Below, in pieces: positions 53,487 to 64,000 of a DNA stretch of 64,000 nucleotides. The position numbers and the translations under genes are program-made. The stretch comes from Panorpa germanica (Eukaryota; Arthropoda; Insecta; Mecoptera; Panorpidae), in contig OY783211.1 of NCBI GenBank assembly GCA_963678705.1, positions 19,854,603-19,918,602 on the forward strand. Reading direction: 5' to 3'. A model generated the notes under the pieces. It saw nothing but the letters and a program-made list of their open reading frames with translations, was not told the DNA's origin and did not search any database. Position 1 is the first letter of the stretch. Every line of letters begins with the position of its first letter.

Positions 53487-54170
53487 TATCCTACTCCTAT
53501 CACTGTTAACAGTAGTTTATTGAATTAACCTAAACCCTGGGTATTTTAGTCAAGGTGAAGTGATTTCCGCTTGCATTTATGCATTAGCTTTGTATAACTC
53601 TTGGAGGTAAAGCAAATCGCATTGCAAATTAAAATGCATAATATATAACAAAAAAATATTCAAGGCTTTCTGGCAACAACAGTGATTTAACACAGAATTA
53701 TTTTTGTTTTACTCTTAGGAATTTGTTGCACATGTTTCCTTGTTTACGCTGACAATAGAATTTCAGGTGAATCAAGGAAAGTAATTTCTTTAAATAGATT
53801 GTAAGAGGTGCTTCTTTACAGACTCTACATTTCCGCATGTACTAAAGCAATTAATTTATGCTTGTTTATCACGCTCATAATATCAAAAGTTTATGTATTG
53901 CTTGAAACAACGCTTGAATATGAAGTCTTATGTATCCCTTTTACTCTGTGTTGTATAACAGAGACGGTAAATTATAGAATGGAAGAGAGAAATAGAAATT
54001 ACGATAAACTAAGAGATTCCAACCAACAAGTTGTGAGTAATGTGAATTTTAATAAAAAATTTGTTAAAATTTAATAAAGCAGTTTAACCTTTATTTTAGA
54101 CCATTTTATAAATTATATCATAAATCATTCCAACATGTATGGGCCTGTTTTCAATAAGCATTTGTTGACA

Positions 54171-54545
54171 CCCAGTAAACAATTTGGTGAAGTGTCCTAT
54201 TTGGTGAAGTTCGAGTCACTCGTACAATTCTATTCTAACGCTTTACAAGTTCTCTACCTGTCACAGATTTTGTGTTAGTTTTTCATAATAATATTCTTTC
54301 TTTTTCCAACATCATTCATTAAGTATTTCTGTTTCTTTCCCACATGGGTATATTTTTATTATCCGGTCATAAATCATAAACCTACTCCGCTTTTAATTCA
54401 GCAGTGAACCGTCGTTGCAATGTATGTAGCTCATAAAAAGGACCTTTCCTTTGAACGACTGAATAGAAAACGAACACGTTCCAGACAAAAAATTCATGAT
54501 ATGTAATAAAAATTAAGTAGAATTTACTCCAAAATGTTTACTGGG
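54171..54545 (+). mobile_element. Inverted-repeat element, family 2, copy C (diverged)
   Basis: 375 bp, starts CCCAGTAAACAATTTGGTG and ends CCAAAATGTTTACTGGG. The ends match copies A and B well but most of the interior differs and is longer, so it is a subfamily or carries an insertion. Confidence 0.78.
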
Positions 54546-54999
54546 CAGTGACATGCCAATATCACTCATTTATAAATACGAATATATTGTGACTTGTGAT
54601 ATACCCCCATACCCATACCCCCACCTTGTCGTACTATCCTTTAGCATACTTTGTTTTTTACCTGTACATTTTCACTTATGTTTTAACAATAATTCTGGTA
54701 GCAGTCCGAAGTAGGTCGTCGCGACATTGTCGGACATCACTACACGACATAACACGACATGACACGACAAAAGACGACAAATTGATCGTGATTCGTTATG
54801 GTTGAATTCACTTGTTTCTTAGTTAACAATAATAGAAACATTTACTTATTGTCCACGTCATCAGGGCCTGGACCAGTACCTGTTTTACGAACTGCTCTGC
54901 TTGAGTGACCCAACGACCCAACTCACTTGACTCTTGAGGGAATTGTACGATGACAAGAGTTCATGTCTTTTTCGTTGTTCTTGAGTTAGGATATTCAGT

Positions 55000-55603
55000 A
55001 ATGGGCTTGTGTCCTATGTCTTAATTTCTACAAAAATGTACTATATATTGATAAAGTGAGTTACTAATACCTCAAATGTTCAATTATATTTTAATAACTC
55101 CTTATATATTAGGAGATATTAACAATTAAAAAAGTCATTTTGTCTCTTTAATTATTAAAGGGATTCAACGTTGTACAACATTCCAAAGGCATGTGACCTC
55201 ACAACCGCTATGCAGGTTCATCAACCTTACAGCTCATAAATCTCAGCTATATGTATTTATATATCAAAATATCAAATATTATTTACAGCTATTTCAAGGA
55301 ACAATCAAATTTCAATATTATGTCTGCCGTAACAAGGTTAAATAAAATAAAAACTTATTATTCTTTGACTTGACTTGATTATTTCGACTACGAACAGCTG
55401 CAAAACATTACCACTGCACTGACCTACTCAACAAATAACTGACGTATAAAATACATTCACGTCATACAAATGACCGACCATTTCTAGCGCTAAAACTACA
55501 ATTCAAATTTTTAATTGCTATATCTCGTCAACATTTAGATATTTAATAAAATAGACACGCCAATACACATTTACTAACATCAATTAAAAGCAAAAAATTG
55601 ACT
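55000..55603 (-). mobile_element. Inverted-repeat element, family 1, copy 5
   Basis: Opposite orientation to copy 2. Starts with the family end (ATGGGCTTGTGTCCTATG), runs through nearly the full interior and stops near CATCAATTAAAAGCAAAAAA, lacking the far terminus. Confidence 0.82.
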
Positions 55604-58015
55604 ATTACTGGCTTCAGATATAAGTAATGAAACTCGGTTTAAATTTGATTTAATTAAACACATTGTATTAACATATTACTGGCTTTTAAGAGGAGCGTAC
55701 TGAATAAATAGATGACAAAGTGTTTGGCATCGATCTGAGGATATAATGTAACTGTGTTTAGTATTCTGTACAAAAAGTAACCATCATGCAACATACAGCA
55801 CGATACGTGATGCACATGAAATACCTTGTTGTATTTTGAAACAAAATAGAACACAGCTCACAAATATGTAAAACCCCACTGGTGAACTATGATAGTGATA
55901 GTATTCGTATTATAACGTTATGCAATGGATGATAAATTAGCACTCCATGTAATCGAACTGTTGATTGCTTTTTGGTGTTCGCTGGTAGTAGCAAGACCAT
56001 TGTTAGTTACAAAGAGACACTTTACTAAAAATAGGTACTCAACAGAAGTTTGTTTTAAATTTAAAACAGTGTTAATAATTTCAAAAAGGAGACACTCAGG
56101 ACCTCAGTTTTTCTCGTTCCACTTGTTTGCGAGCGTTGCAAGCATACACTCATGTGGAATGGGTTATGGAGCGTTTTGAATGGTTTTGAGCGTTGAAAAA
56201 ATAAGGATTGCGATAATTGATTAAATAGTTCTGTAGCAAAAGCTATATCTACAAACAAAATAAATTTTTCATATAAGAAATATATTCTAAATGATAATGA
56301 ACATTGTTTATTTATTAAATTAGGTTATGGTATGAGGCGAAGTGTATAAATGGCAGTTAAATATGAATTAAAAATAATTTTATTAAGCTTATTTAACATA
56401 ACCATATAATAAAATAAAATGTAATAAAATATCTCTTTTCGAATCATAAAAAGTATTTTTTCTGTCGTCGTTACTTTAAGTTTTGCGTTATGTTTAAACA
56501 TTGCGCCGAAATGTTCAACAACGACCACTACGACCCAACTCTTCAGATGAGTCTTTGTGAGCTTAGTCACTAGTGACGTTTTCGTCGCGACCATAACCAA
56601 CCACAACGATCTTGATCGCCATGTGGAACGGCTAAAATAATATTTTGGACTTTTTGAACGCTTAGTGGAATGCACCCTATATATATATATATATATACAT
56701 AGCTATAATTCGCATAGAGTTGAAAGTTGGTACAGACCTTGGGTACATTATTACAAATAAAATACTAAAAGTCCTCAACGATTGCACATCTGCAAAAAAA
56801 GTTATTCATGGTCAAAAGTCAACAAAAATGGTATTTTCCAATTTTCACGGTAAAGGGTAAAGTTTATCATAAAAATAGATCAGACAAAACTTGTAGATCA
56901 TGAAATTATCTACAAAAATTGTTCTCATACTTTTATTTTCTAAGAATCACCATTCCTGAGATATTGCGATTCTAAAAGTTGAAGAAGTCGTATTTTACAT
57001 AATATGCACACATTGCCGCACCACAGGAAATAGTATTTTACTTCCCTTGTTTTCAAAGCACCAGAAGGGCCCCGTAAACTTTACCTTGGCAGCTGGTGCC
57101 TTATTGCGTACCTGCTCAATTGCATAAATAATTAACACAACTGAACAAGATTTAGAGAGAGGCATACAGTTTTGTAACACTTGAATTTACATTATTAATA
57201 TTAACTTGAAATACACTTCCGGAAAAAGAACTTTGCGCTCTTTGCAAACCTATCAAGGTCCTTTTTTAACGCGGTCATTAATCAAATACAAAGAAACTTA
57301 CATGATGGATTAGTGTCACATTGATTGACTCGAAGAGCTGGCTGAACTTCACACAAATAGCTATTAAATGAGTTAATTAGTTGGCCAATTTAAACGAGTT
57401 TAATATTTATATAATTAATGAATTTTGATCAAGCACAGTTATTCATTTTGTGTAATACGTTACGCTATGTTATGTTATGTTGTTTAAATTATAATTTAGG
57501 TAACTGTAATATTGTTAATTCCGGGCTCAACCGGAATTTTTAATTTGTTTGTTTTATAATTTCTCTAAAAGTCTAATTAAATAGCCAAGTGTAATGCCTG
57601 GCTGTCGATGCCCACTGGCTATTCTCTCTCCGAACACTTTTATTTGACTGATGTAGCGCGTGCCTCGATTATAACTGTTTACATTCTTGTTATTTAACAC
57701 TACGCTTGACGCCAATGATGATTTAATGATTTATATTCGATTTATAGACGGAGAGCTCACAACAAAAATGACTACTTCATTTTAAACGATTTACTCTGTA
57801 CAATAGGGATGACGGATTCTTCTTTAAAAAGATCGATTTTTTAATCGATTCGAATCGAAGTCTAAAGATCCGATTCAAAAAAAATCGAGGTCTAGAAGAT
57901 CGTCTTCTTTAAAAAAATCGTTTTTTTGATACTTTTTGAGTTTTTATATAAAAAAGACACTAATCTAAAAAACACATTTTTGTCGAACTATAATAATAAT
58001 TAATAATAAAATTCA

Positions 58016-58122
58016 GGAATACTACAGGAATACTCTTTTAAAAGTGATTCGTACAATGTTCCACTCGTATAATTCATATCTGTTCGATCACGATCACTGT
58101 TCGCAAGACTCAGGAATAGAGC
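58016..58122 (+). repeat. Half copy of the hairpin element
   Basis: Matches one arm of 51274-51514 (ACTCTTTTAAAAGTGATTCG, ATCTGTTCGATCACGATC, GTTCGCAAGACTCAGGAAT). The opposite arm is absent. Confidence 0.8.
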
Positions 58123-58555
58123 CTCTGGTTTGAGTGGCATTCGAGAGATGCCCTCGTTTGCGGCGCTAAGATGTAGGGCACCATCTCAGGCTATTTAAGT
58201 ATTGTAATACTTAAATACTTATAATAATAAGTATAGTATATCATTTCTGCTAACGTTTACTCATGGTACTCATGGCCGGTCATAGATGAGAGGCACCAAC
58301 TATATGGTTTCATCAACCTCCATAACACACTATCGAATTTTTAATAAGATCGCTTGTGGCCAAACGTAATTCGTATTTTATGAGGTAGGTATTTATGTTG
58401 TCAGCTCCTAGACTATTATATATAAAGGGATGACAACAAACTATTCTTGTTGGGAAGTGGGGACTATCTACCTGGGTATTTGTAAAGGTGAGTTAAACAA
58501 GACGGATAGATTTACGGAAAAGTTTCATTTAAATTTTATTTTTTAACGTTTTATT

Positions 58556-58736
58556 TCTACAATAAACATTTTAACACATTAACTTGTTCGTCGCTTGAAT
58601 TATGATAGGTAAAGTGGTTTCGTCAATTTAGACCTTAACATTGACAGTTCATATCGACGAGTGCGAGAGACTGAACTGTAGCACTCTGTCATGACAAAAA
58701 AGTATAGATTTTAAGTATTGTCCAAATTATTTACTG
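58556..58736 (+). repeat. Family 2 element, decayed copy D
   Basis: The interior resembles copies A/B (GATAGGTAAAGTGGTTTCGTC, GAGAGACTGAACTGTA, CTGTCATGACAAAAAA) but both ends are degraded (AATAAACATTTTAAC at left, ATTTACTGG at right). Confidence 0.6.
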
Positions 58737-59030
58737 GTGCGAGTCTTTAAAATATATTTCTAAAATAATCATAAATAAACAAAAATATTTCTAGTAATTA
58801 CAATAAATCAAGTAACTACATATATGCACTACTAAAGGTAAGTTATTATTTAATTAGGGTACTTACTGCTACTTAAAGGTAACATCCATGTTTTGTGTTT
58901 ACAAGTATACAAATATTTTCTTCGGATTGTAAACGGAATTAACTTTTCCGGAAATACATACATATACACATCAAGATAAATTCATTTCCTGAATTATACA
59001 AATCTATTTTTAATAGCTTCCATTGTTCGT

Positions 59031-59035
<5 letters not shown>

Positions 59036-59100
<65 letters not shown>
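59036..59100. repeat. (TA)n microsatellite
   Basis: About 32 uninterrupted TA dinucleotides. Length is likely to be polymorphic and prone to assembly error. Confidence 0.97.
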
Positions 59101-59102
<2 letters not shown>

Positions 59103-62100
59103 AGTGGGGGATGACGATAAAATGTAAATTTTTATAATCTTCAAAGAGAAACCAGGCGAAAATTCAAATTGGAATAACAATTCTATAAAACTTTAAGTTT
59201 TTAAACAGAACAAAAATTTTTTTCTAAATGCTTTTATAGTAATAATCTGACGACTTAAAACACAGCTACTCATAATTGATTAATACAAAAATAATTTGAA
59301 GAAATTAAACATTAAAACCTTTATGTAATTTTTTGTTTTATAGTGTTTATATTTTTATAGAAAAGATATTACGCCGATATGTAAAATATTATTTGATGTT
59401 TACCTTTATTTTATTATATATATATATATATAATAAAATATAAATATCGTGAATTTTGAGTAAGCACCTATTTTCATTTTTCATCATGCAAAGGAATCAA
59501 TCCTGGCCTTAATTTTGATTTTCGGGGTGGAGATAGCCCCATAGAATTCATATCTAAACCCAGGTTTGATCGTTTTTCATAAAGAAACAAAAACATTTAT
59601 AACAAAAAAAAATGCTGCATTACCCAAAATCCACTGTTAATCTCTTTTTCTCGACGGATTTCTCCGACTAATACAAAAGTATGTATAACTTTATCTATTT
59701 TTCACTTTTAGAAATAACTCTTACTTTCAATTTTCATGCACAGCTCGGATTATAATGTTGAGAATCAGCAATTTGCACTAATATTGTTTTTATTATAAAT
59801 AATAATCCCACATAAACCACAAAATATTTTAAAAAGTATATTGCTAAATATAAACGAACGAAACAAAACACTTCCACACCGTCAACGTCAGGATATGTGT
59901 TTGGCATCTAATAGTGCAATACAAGTCTTGCGATGTTTACGTTCCAGCTTATGGCAAACATTTACCGTGCCACAATAATGAAAGAAATGAAAAGTTTGCG
60001 TTAATCGACATCAACATCCGAACACCGACCACCGACGGTCGTCAGACGAACGCAAACAATTTGGAGAGTGTATTTTTATATAGGTGAAATATTTCACTTG
60101 TCTTGTCTTGTCGAGTCGACCGCGATTGGAGAAAGTCTTTTGCTCGACCAGGCTGATGGTTAGTACCAATCCACGACAGATACTAGGCTCTACACTATAA
60201 TAACATGGACAGGGCAAGACTTGAGGACTGCGTTCAATTAACTTTATTCCTATTCAGTCGACTCACAGTGCATAACACAACACACAATTAATAAATGTTA
60301 CATTCTGATTTCAGCAGCTGTTTTTTTCTCTGTTTATCTCATTAGTCATCTCATTCGAAATGCTGCACATTTTTGTGCTTATTGATGGTTTGTTTTGCGT
60401 TACGCAACACCTTTCTTTTCTTGATGATGCATGTTGTTGGCAATTACCTACAAATACTTGTATTCAGTAGCGGTACGTAATAGTTCGCAAGGTAATAGTC
60501 ATTAAAACTGTTGTATAACAATTCATCTTAAATTATGAAAGTTTAAGCATTCATTCGTAGTTGTTAAAAAGTCATTTAAAAGGGGATGTTCGCGGAAAGG
60601 GAAAGGGGAAATTGCGTTCTTATTTTCAAGTTAGTCAAGGTTTTGATCAAAAGAAAATCAATATTTTATTTATTGGAAATTAATATCCTATCCAAGAGGT
60701 AGTCTGTTTTGCCTAATTTCAAGTTTCAGTCTACTATTCAATTTAAATTTGAAAAATTTCTAATTAATGCCATTTTTGCAAAAATTCAATTTCTATTCTA
60801 TTCATTATATTTAATTATCACATTAGTGGGAGTACATTTGCCTACAGCTGTCACTGCTCTTCTACTTGATTTAAGGCTAAAGAAATCAAAACGGTTCTAT
60901 TAATTTATAAAATTCTCTTTTTAAATTTCACCAGCGTACATTTTTTGCTATATTTAAGGTACTATTCATTTTAAATAAAACAATCACATTTATTTGTCAA
61001 ATAACCATGAACTTATTATTACTAAGTACAGAGCCGAATTCAATTGACTCATGACCGATTGACAATTTTACCGATTCATGTGACTTTTTTTGGTTCTCTT
61101 TCTTTATTAATAAGTTATTCATTTTTAGTATTTTTTTTCCTAAAAATATAATAAATATAAAGTATAATACCCCTTTTACTATTATAATATTTATATAATT
61201 CTTACATAACACAATTATGTGTTATATAACATATATCAAATATAATATTTAAGATTCAGATATAAATAAAAAACAGAGAAAGTAATGATGCCAAATAATT
61301 TATCAAAACAAATTCCTAATATACTCGTAAGTCGTAAGTGAGTCATTAGAGATAGAACTTTCTATGGTAGCCTTATAATTTGTTTTTAACTATTGGTTTA
61401 TTAACGCCGAGAATAGAACCATGATGACCTTGAGAATCTGCAGGTTAACAATTTATATACTACATTACAATTTCAGGCATTTGAATAAAATAAACATTCA
61501 AATACAAAATAAAAACGGAAGTTATCTAATGCCAAGCGTCTTTTAAGACCTTTTTCGTCAGCCAAAAGAACGCCGTGTTCCAGGCTCTAATAACTACGCA
61601 AACTTGGAATAAAAGTATAGTTCGGGGACGCAATTATCACGCTTAATTTTTAGCCATATTTTTGACATTACTAAGTTAATAATTATGTCTATAGAATAAT
61701 AATTAATCGATATTATATGTCTCGTTACTACCTTTATAATATCGGAGAAACTGTTAACTAGTATCACAACTGTAAGTAGTACAACTTTAACGTAAACGCT
61801 GGTCTCAATCAATTGATTATACATCTTCATATATTCATAGAAATGAAGAGGGTACGAAAACGTCTACACGATAATAATTGAAAAATTCTTTGTACATTTT
61901 TATCCCTTAAATGACAAAAGAACTATTTTAAATGTTAATAATATTATATTGCGAATTAATAAAGAATAATTGGACTTTTGCAAACCGATTCAAGCAGTAT
62001 ATCATAGTTTTGTAGAAATTCAGTTATGATTCTTAACCCAAAGAATTTGTTGAAGATTTTTTTCGTAAAAGCTTGACGAAATATCGAGAAAAGTTGTATA

Positions 62101-62997
62101 AGCAATTTTTGGTTGCGATTCTTACTAAAGACAATAGTGTTGTTTTAAAAACTATTTTAAATGTTAAAAAAGTATAATAAAAATCCTGGAATAGTATTAT
62201 ATAAGAAATGCACTCAAAATTGACAAGTTTCTTCGTAAAAATATACTAAACGATTTATTGTACTAATAATTTACATTTTAATTGTATTTAACTTGTGCAG
62301 CAAATGACAATTTGGGTAACTATTCATATTACATTAAGGAACGCTTGAGTTTAAATCAATACACAATTACTTTGTATTGTTCGAGCACCAAAGCGTATTA
62401 CATATAAAATATACATTGTACCTACAGTCACCATAATTGTAAATCAGTTACATTATATAAGAAAATTTTCCTATTACCAGAATATTTTTTCTTCCATATC
62501 CTATTAGCTAATGTAATGGGGTTGTGCAAAAGTAGATATTTAGTTAAAACATCCCTGGGTTACAATTCATGTACAGTGGTCCTATACTTTTGCATTTTGG
62601 ACCTATCTTTTTCAAGTAAATTTCCTGATTTGTACTGTCTTTGTATAATAGCATTTTCTATTCTGTTCTGCTTTTTGCTTCTTTTTATTTTTTATGAACC
62701 AATTTCGTAGTCGTTTAGTATGCTTAATCTAATTTTGATGTGTCTTTCGCAATTCATGTTAGAACAGAACAAAATAAGTTAGCTTCAAACAATCTCTTTT
62801 AGAAAAGAAAATGAATATGAATGATGCTATAAATGAATAGATGACAGCACAACTTAAATTAAATTGGATATCTAAATTGTACCCAAGCCTATATTATTTT
62901 GTTATTTTTCATAATTTAAATAACATTTGTAACATAATTTGATTTAATTTATAAAATCTTAATATGAATAGGTGTCATGAAAAAGAAGTTAAAAATG

Positions 62998-63841
62998 TTA
63001 TAAAAATCTCGTAATTTCTAATGTAGTATTTGTACGTTTTAGCACTTCTTGTAGTAACTGGCTCGTTTGAAGGCCCCAAACGTCCATTGGTGGTCGCGCC
63101 ATTCTAGCAATCCTACAATATATACAAGATTAATAGTCGGGAAGAATAAATAACAATGCGCCGAATTGTTTGATTTGAATTTGATTAAATGGTTCACTCT
63201 ACTATTATAGATATGACCATATACAGTCTAGAAAAATCATACATTTGCAAATGAATTTGAACGATTATAGAGATACGATATATGTATAAAATCAAATTTC
63301 TGCGTGATAAAAATTACTATTATTTTAGATTCGGTAAGCAAACTATAAAACTATTTACAAATCTTTGATAAATAAATAATACTCTAACTGATAACTAGCT
63401 GATAATAAATACTGAGCCACACCTTCCTCCAGATAATCCATGTAAAAACTTCCAGTAACTAGGCCGTAAATTTGTTGGTTCGATCGTAGCTGCATGGAAT
63501 AGTGTGGCGGTACTTGTGCAGTACAATAATATAGTAAACCAAGGCACAGCTGGCAGAACTCCTTTACTAACGCCAGCGTCATAAGAGATCTGTAATGCAG
63601 AAATGTATTTCAAGTATTGAAAATTTATTATTAGTATTATTGATTTAACAAGTTCTGATCAATAATTTTGTAATATACCTCACACATTACTTTGTAATAC
63701 CTGAAACATTTTCCACATGACATACAAGGCAATACTGTTACTACGATATTTTGAAAACGCCAATCCTGCTAATAGACCTGCAGGTAGAGCATTGAGTGGA
63801 TCATCGTATCCTCGCAGCAGCCTCATTAAACAAGATGTGGC
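62998..63841 (-). CDS. TMEM135: Transmembrane protein 135, C-terminal part (gene continues past right edge)
   Basis: Multi-pass protein of peroxisomes and mitochondria, linked to lipid handling and organelle dynamics in vertebrates. Three exons in phase: 63841-63701, 63589-63423, 63112-62998, covering the last 140 residues. The first codes for RGYDDPLNALPAGLLAGLAF (family pattern: KDDP, then AGFLAG) and a membrane segment. The second has TATLFHAATIEPTNLRPSYW, nearly the human ICFHAAVMEPQTLRPSYW. The third begins RIARMARPPMDVWG, aligning with human RFAVMNRKVLDVFG. The donor of the middle exon (AG then GTGTGG) was chosen because it alone keeps the last exon in frame; unspliced reading stops 9 codons later. 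Upstream exons are beyond 64,000. Confidence 0.88.
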
Positions 63842-64000
63842 CTGTAATGACAGTGAATATTAATACCACTTCGAACTAAATATGCATATCAAGAATCTTT
63901 GGTACGTATTAAATATGCCATCGGAATCCCGTAATATTGAGGCCACTCAGAGCGGTATTGCCTCCCACACAAGAGCAAATATTTACTCGCCAAACACAAA

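Larger units (their letters stand above)
52685..62997. other. 10.3 kb gene-free, repeat-rich stretch
   Basis: No exon with family character was recognised on either strand. It should contain the missing lipase 5' exon or exons, or lie beyond them, and the TMEM135 3' flank. Dispersed elements are listed separately (53142, 54171, 55000, 58016, 58556). Also seen: (TA)n runs at 56675-56699, 59036-59100 and 59417-59433; a CACGACAT-type short repeat at 54731-54781; and a patch rich in ATCGAT/GAATCG at 57827-57930. From about 59,500 to 62,900 nothing stands out beyond AT-rich DNA. Confidence 0.5.

Noticed and set aside
56995-57180. GC-richer patch that could be a lipase or other 5' exon
   Set aside because: No signal peptide, no family pattern, and splice phases cannot be anchored to a neighbour.
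57827-57930. ATCGAT-rich patch as a hAT-type element end
   Set aside because: No matching inverted end or target duplication was found nearby.
63395-63613. TMEM135 frame read straight to a stop at 63395
   Set aside because: A donor at 63422 joins in phase to an exon matching the TMEM135 C-terminus, so the read-through tail is intronic.

Overview
The window looks like an AT-rich insect nuclear genome, most likely a moth or butterfly. The grounds are many short phase-consistent exons with GT-AG introns, insect-type families (clip-domain serine protease homolog, single-domain astacin, insect pancreatic-type lipase) and a dense load of short non-coding inverted-repeat elements. The order-level call is inference; no species can be named. 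Exon joins were worked out by hand from splice sites, reading-frame phase and recalled family alignments.

Layout: 1-1516 empty AT-rich DNA; 1517-3097 (-) LUC7L3-like splicing factor; 4163-6334 (-) F-box/WD protein FBXW4; 5297-10495 a perfect 2.6 kb direct tandem duplication whose second copy carries a truncated FBXW4; 10982-13980 (+) astacin protease; 14719-16627 (+) EMC2; 16922-17485 (-) TXNDC17; 18165-23425 (+) prolyl oligopeptidase; 24102-28152 (-) DHX15 helicase; 29003-34596 (-) clip-domain serine protease homolog, with an intact membrane thioredoxin-like gene (31349-33569, +) nested inside its third intron; 35262-40118 (+) PELP1/RIX1-like; 41344-42741 (+) intronless TADA2A; 44012-52684 (-) secreted pancreatic-type lipase, 5' end not found; 52685-62997 gene-free repeat-rich DNA; 62998-63841 (-) the last three exons of TMEM135, which runs off the right edge.

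The genes are mostly unrelated housekeeping genes: splicing (LUC7L3, DHX15), ER membrane protein insertion (EMC2), ribosome biogenesis (PELP1), SAGA/ATAC-type acetyltransferase complexes (TADA2A), redox (TXNDC17), ubiquitin ligation (FBXW4). Three secreted enzymes or homologs (astacin, serine protease homolog, lipase) sit between them. Two gene pairs share short divergent promoters (TXNDC17/POP and SPH/PELP1).

The least ordinary content is structural: the perfect tandem duplication that leaves a chimeric F-box-only reading frame; the gene nested in the protease-homolog intron; a 15-residue coding minisatellite in PELP1; and several families of inverted-repeat elements (five copies of a ~640 bp family, four of a ~255 bp family, a ~240 bp hairpin with a half copy elsewhere, and a 2.3 kb foldback structure with a third arm in the astacin intron). 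I saw no CRISPR array, rRNA, intact tRNA, retrotransposon ORF or virus-like gene, and nothing I can defend as a wholly new biological system.
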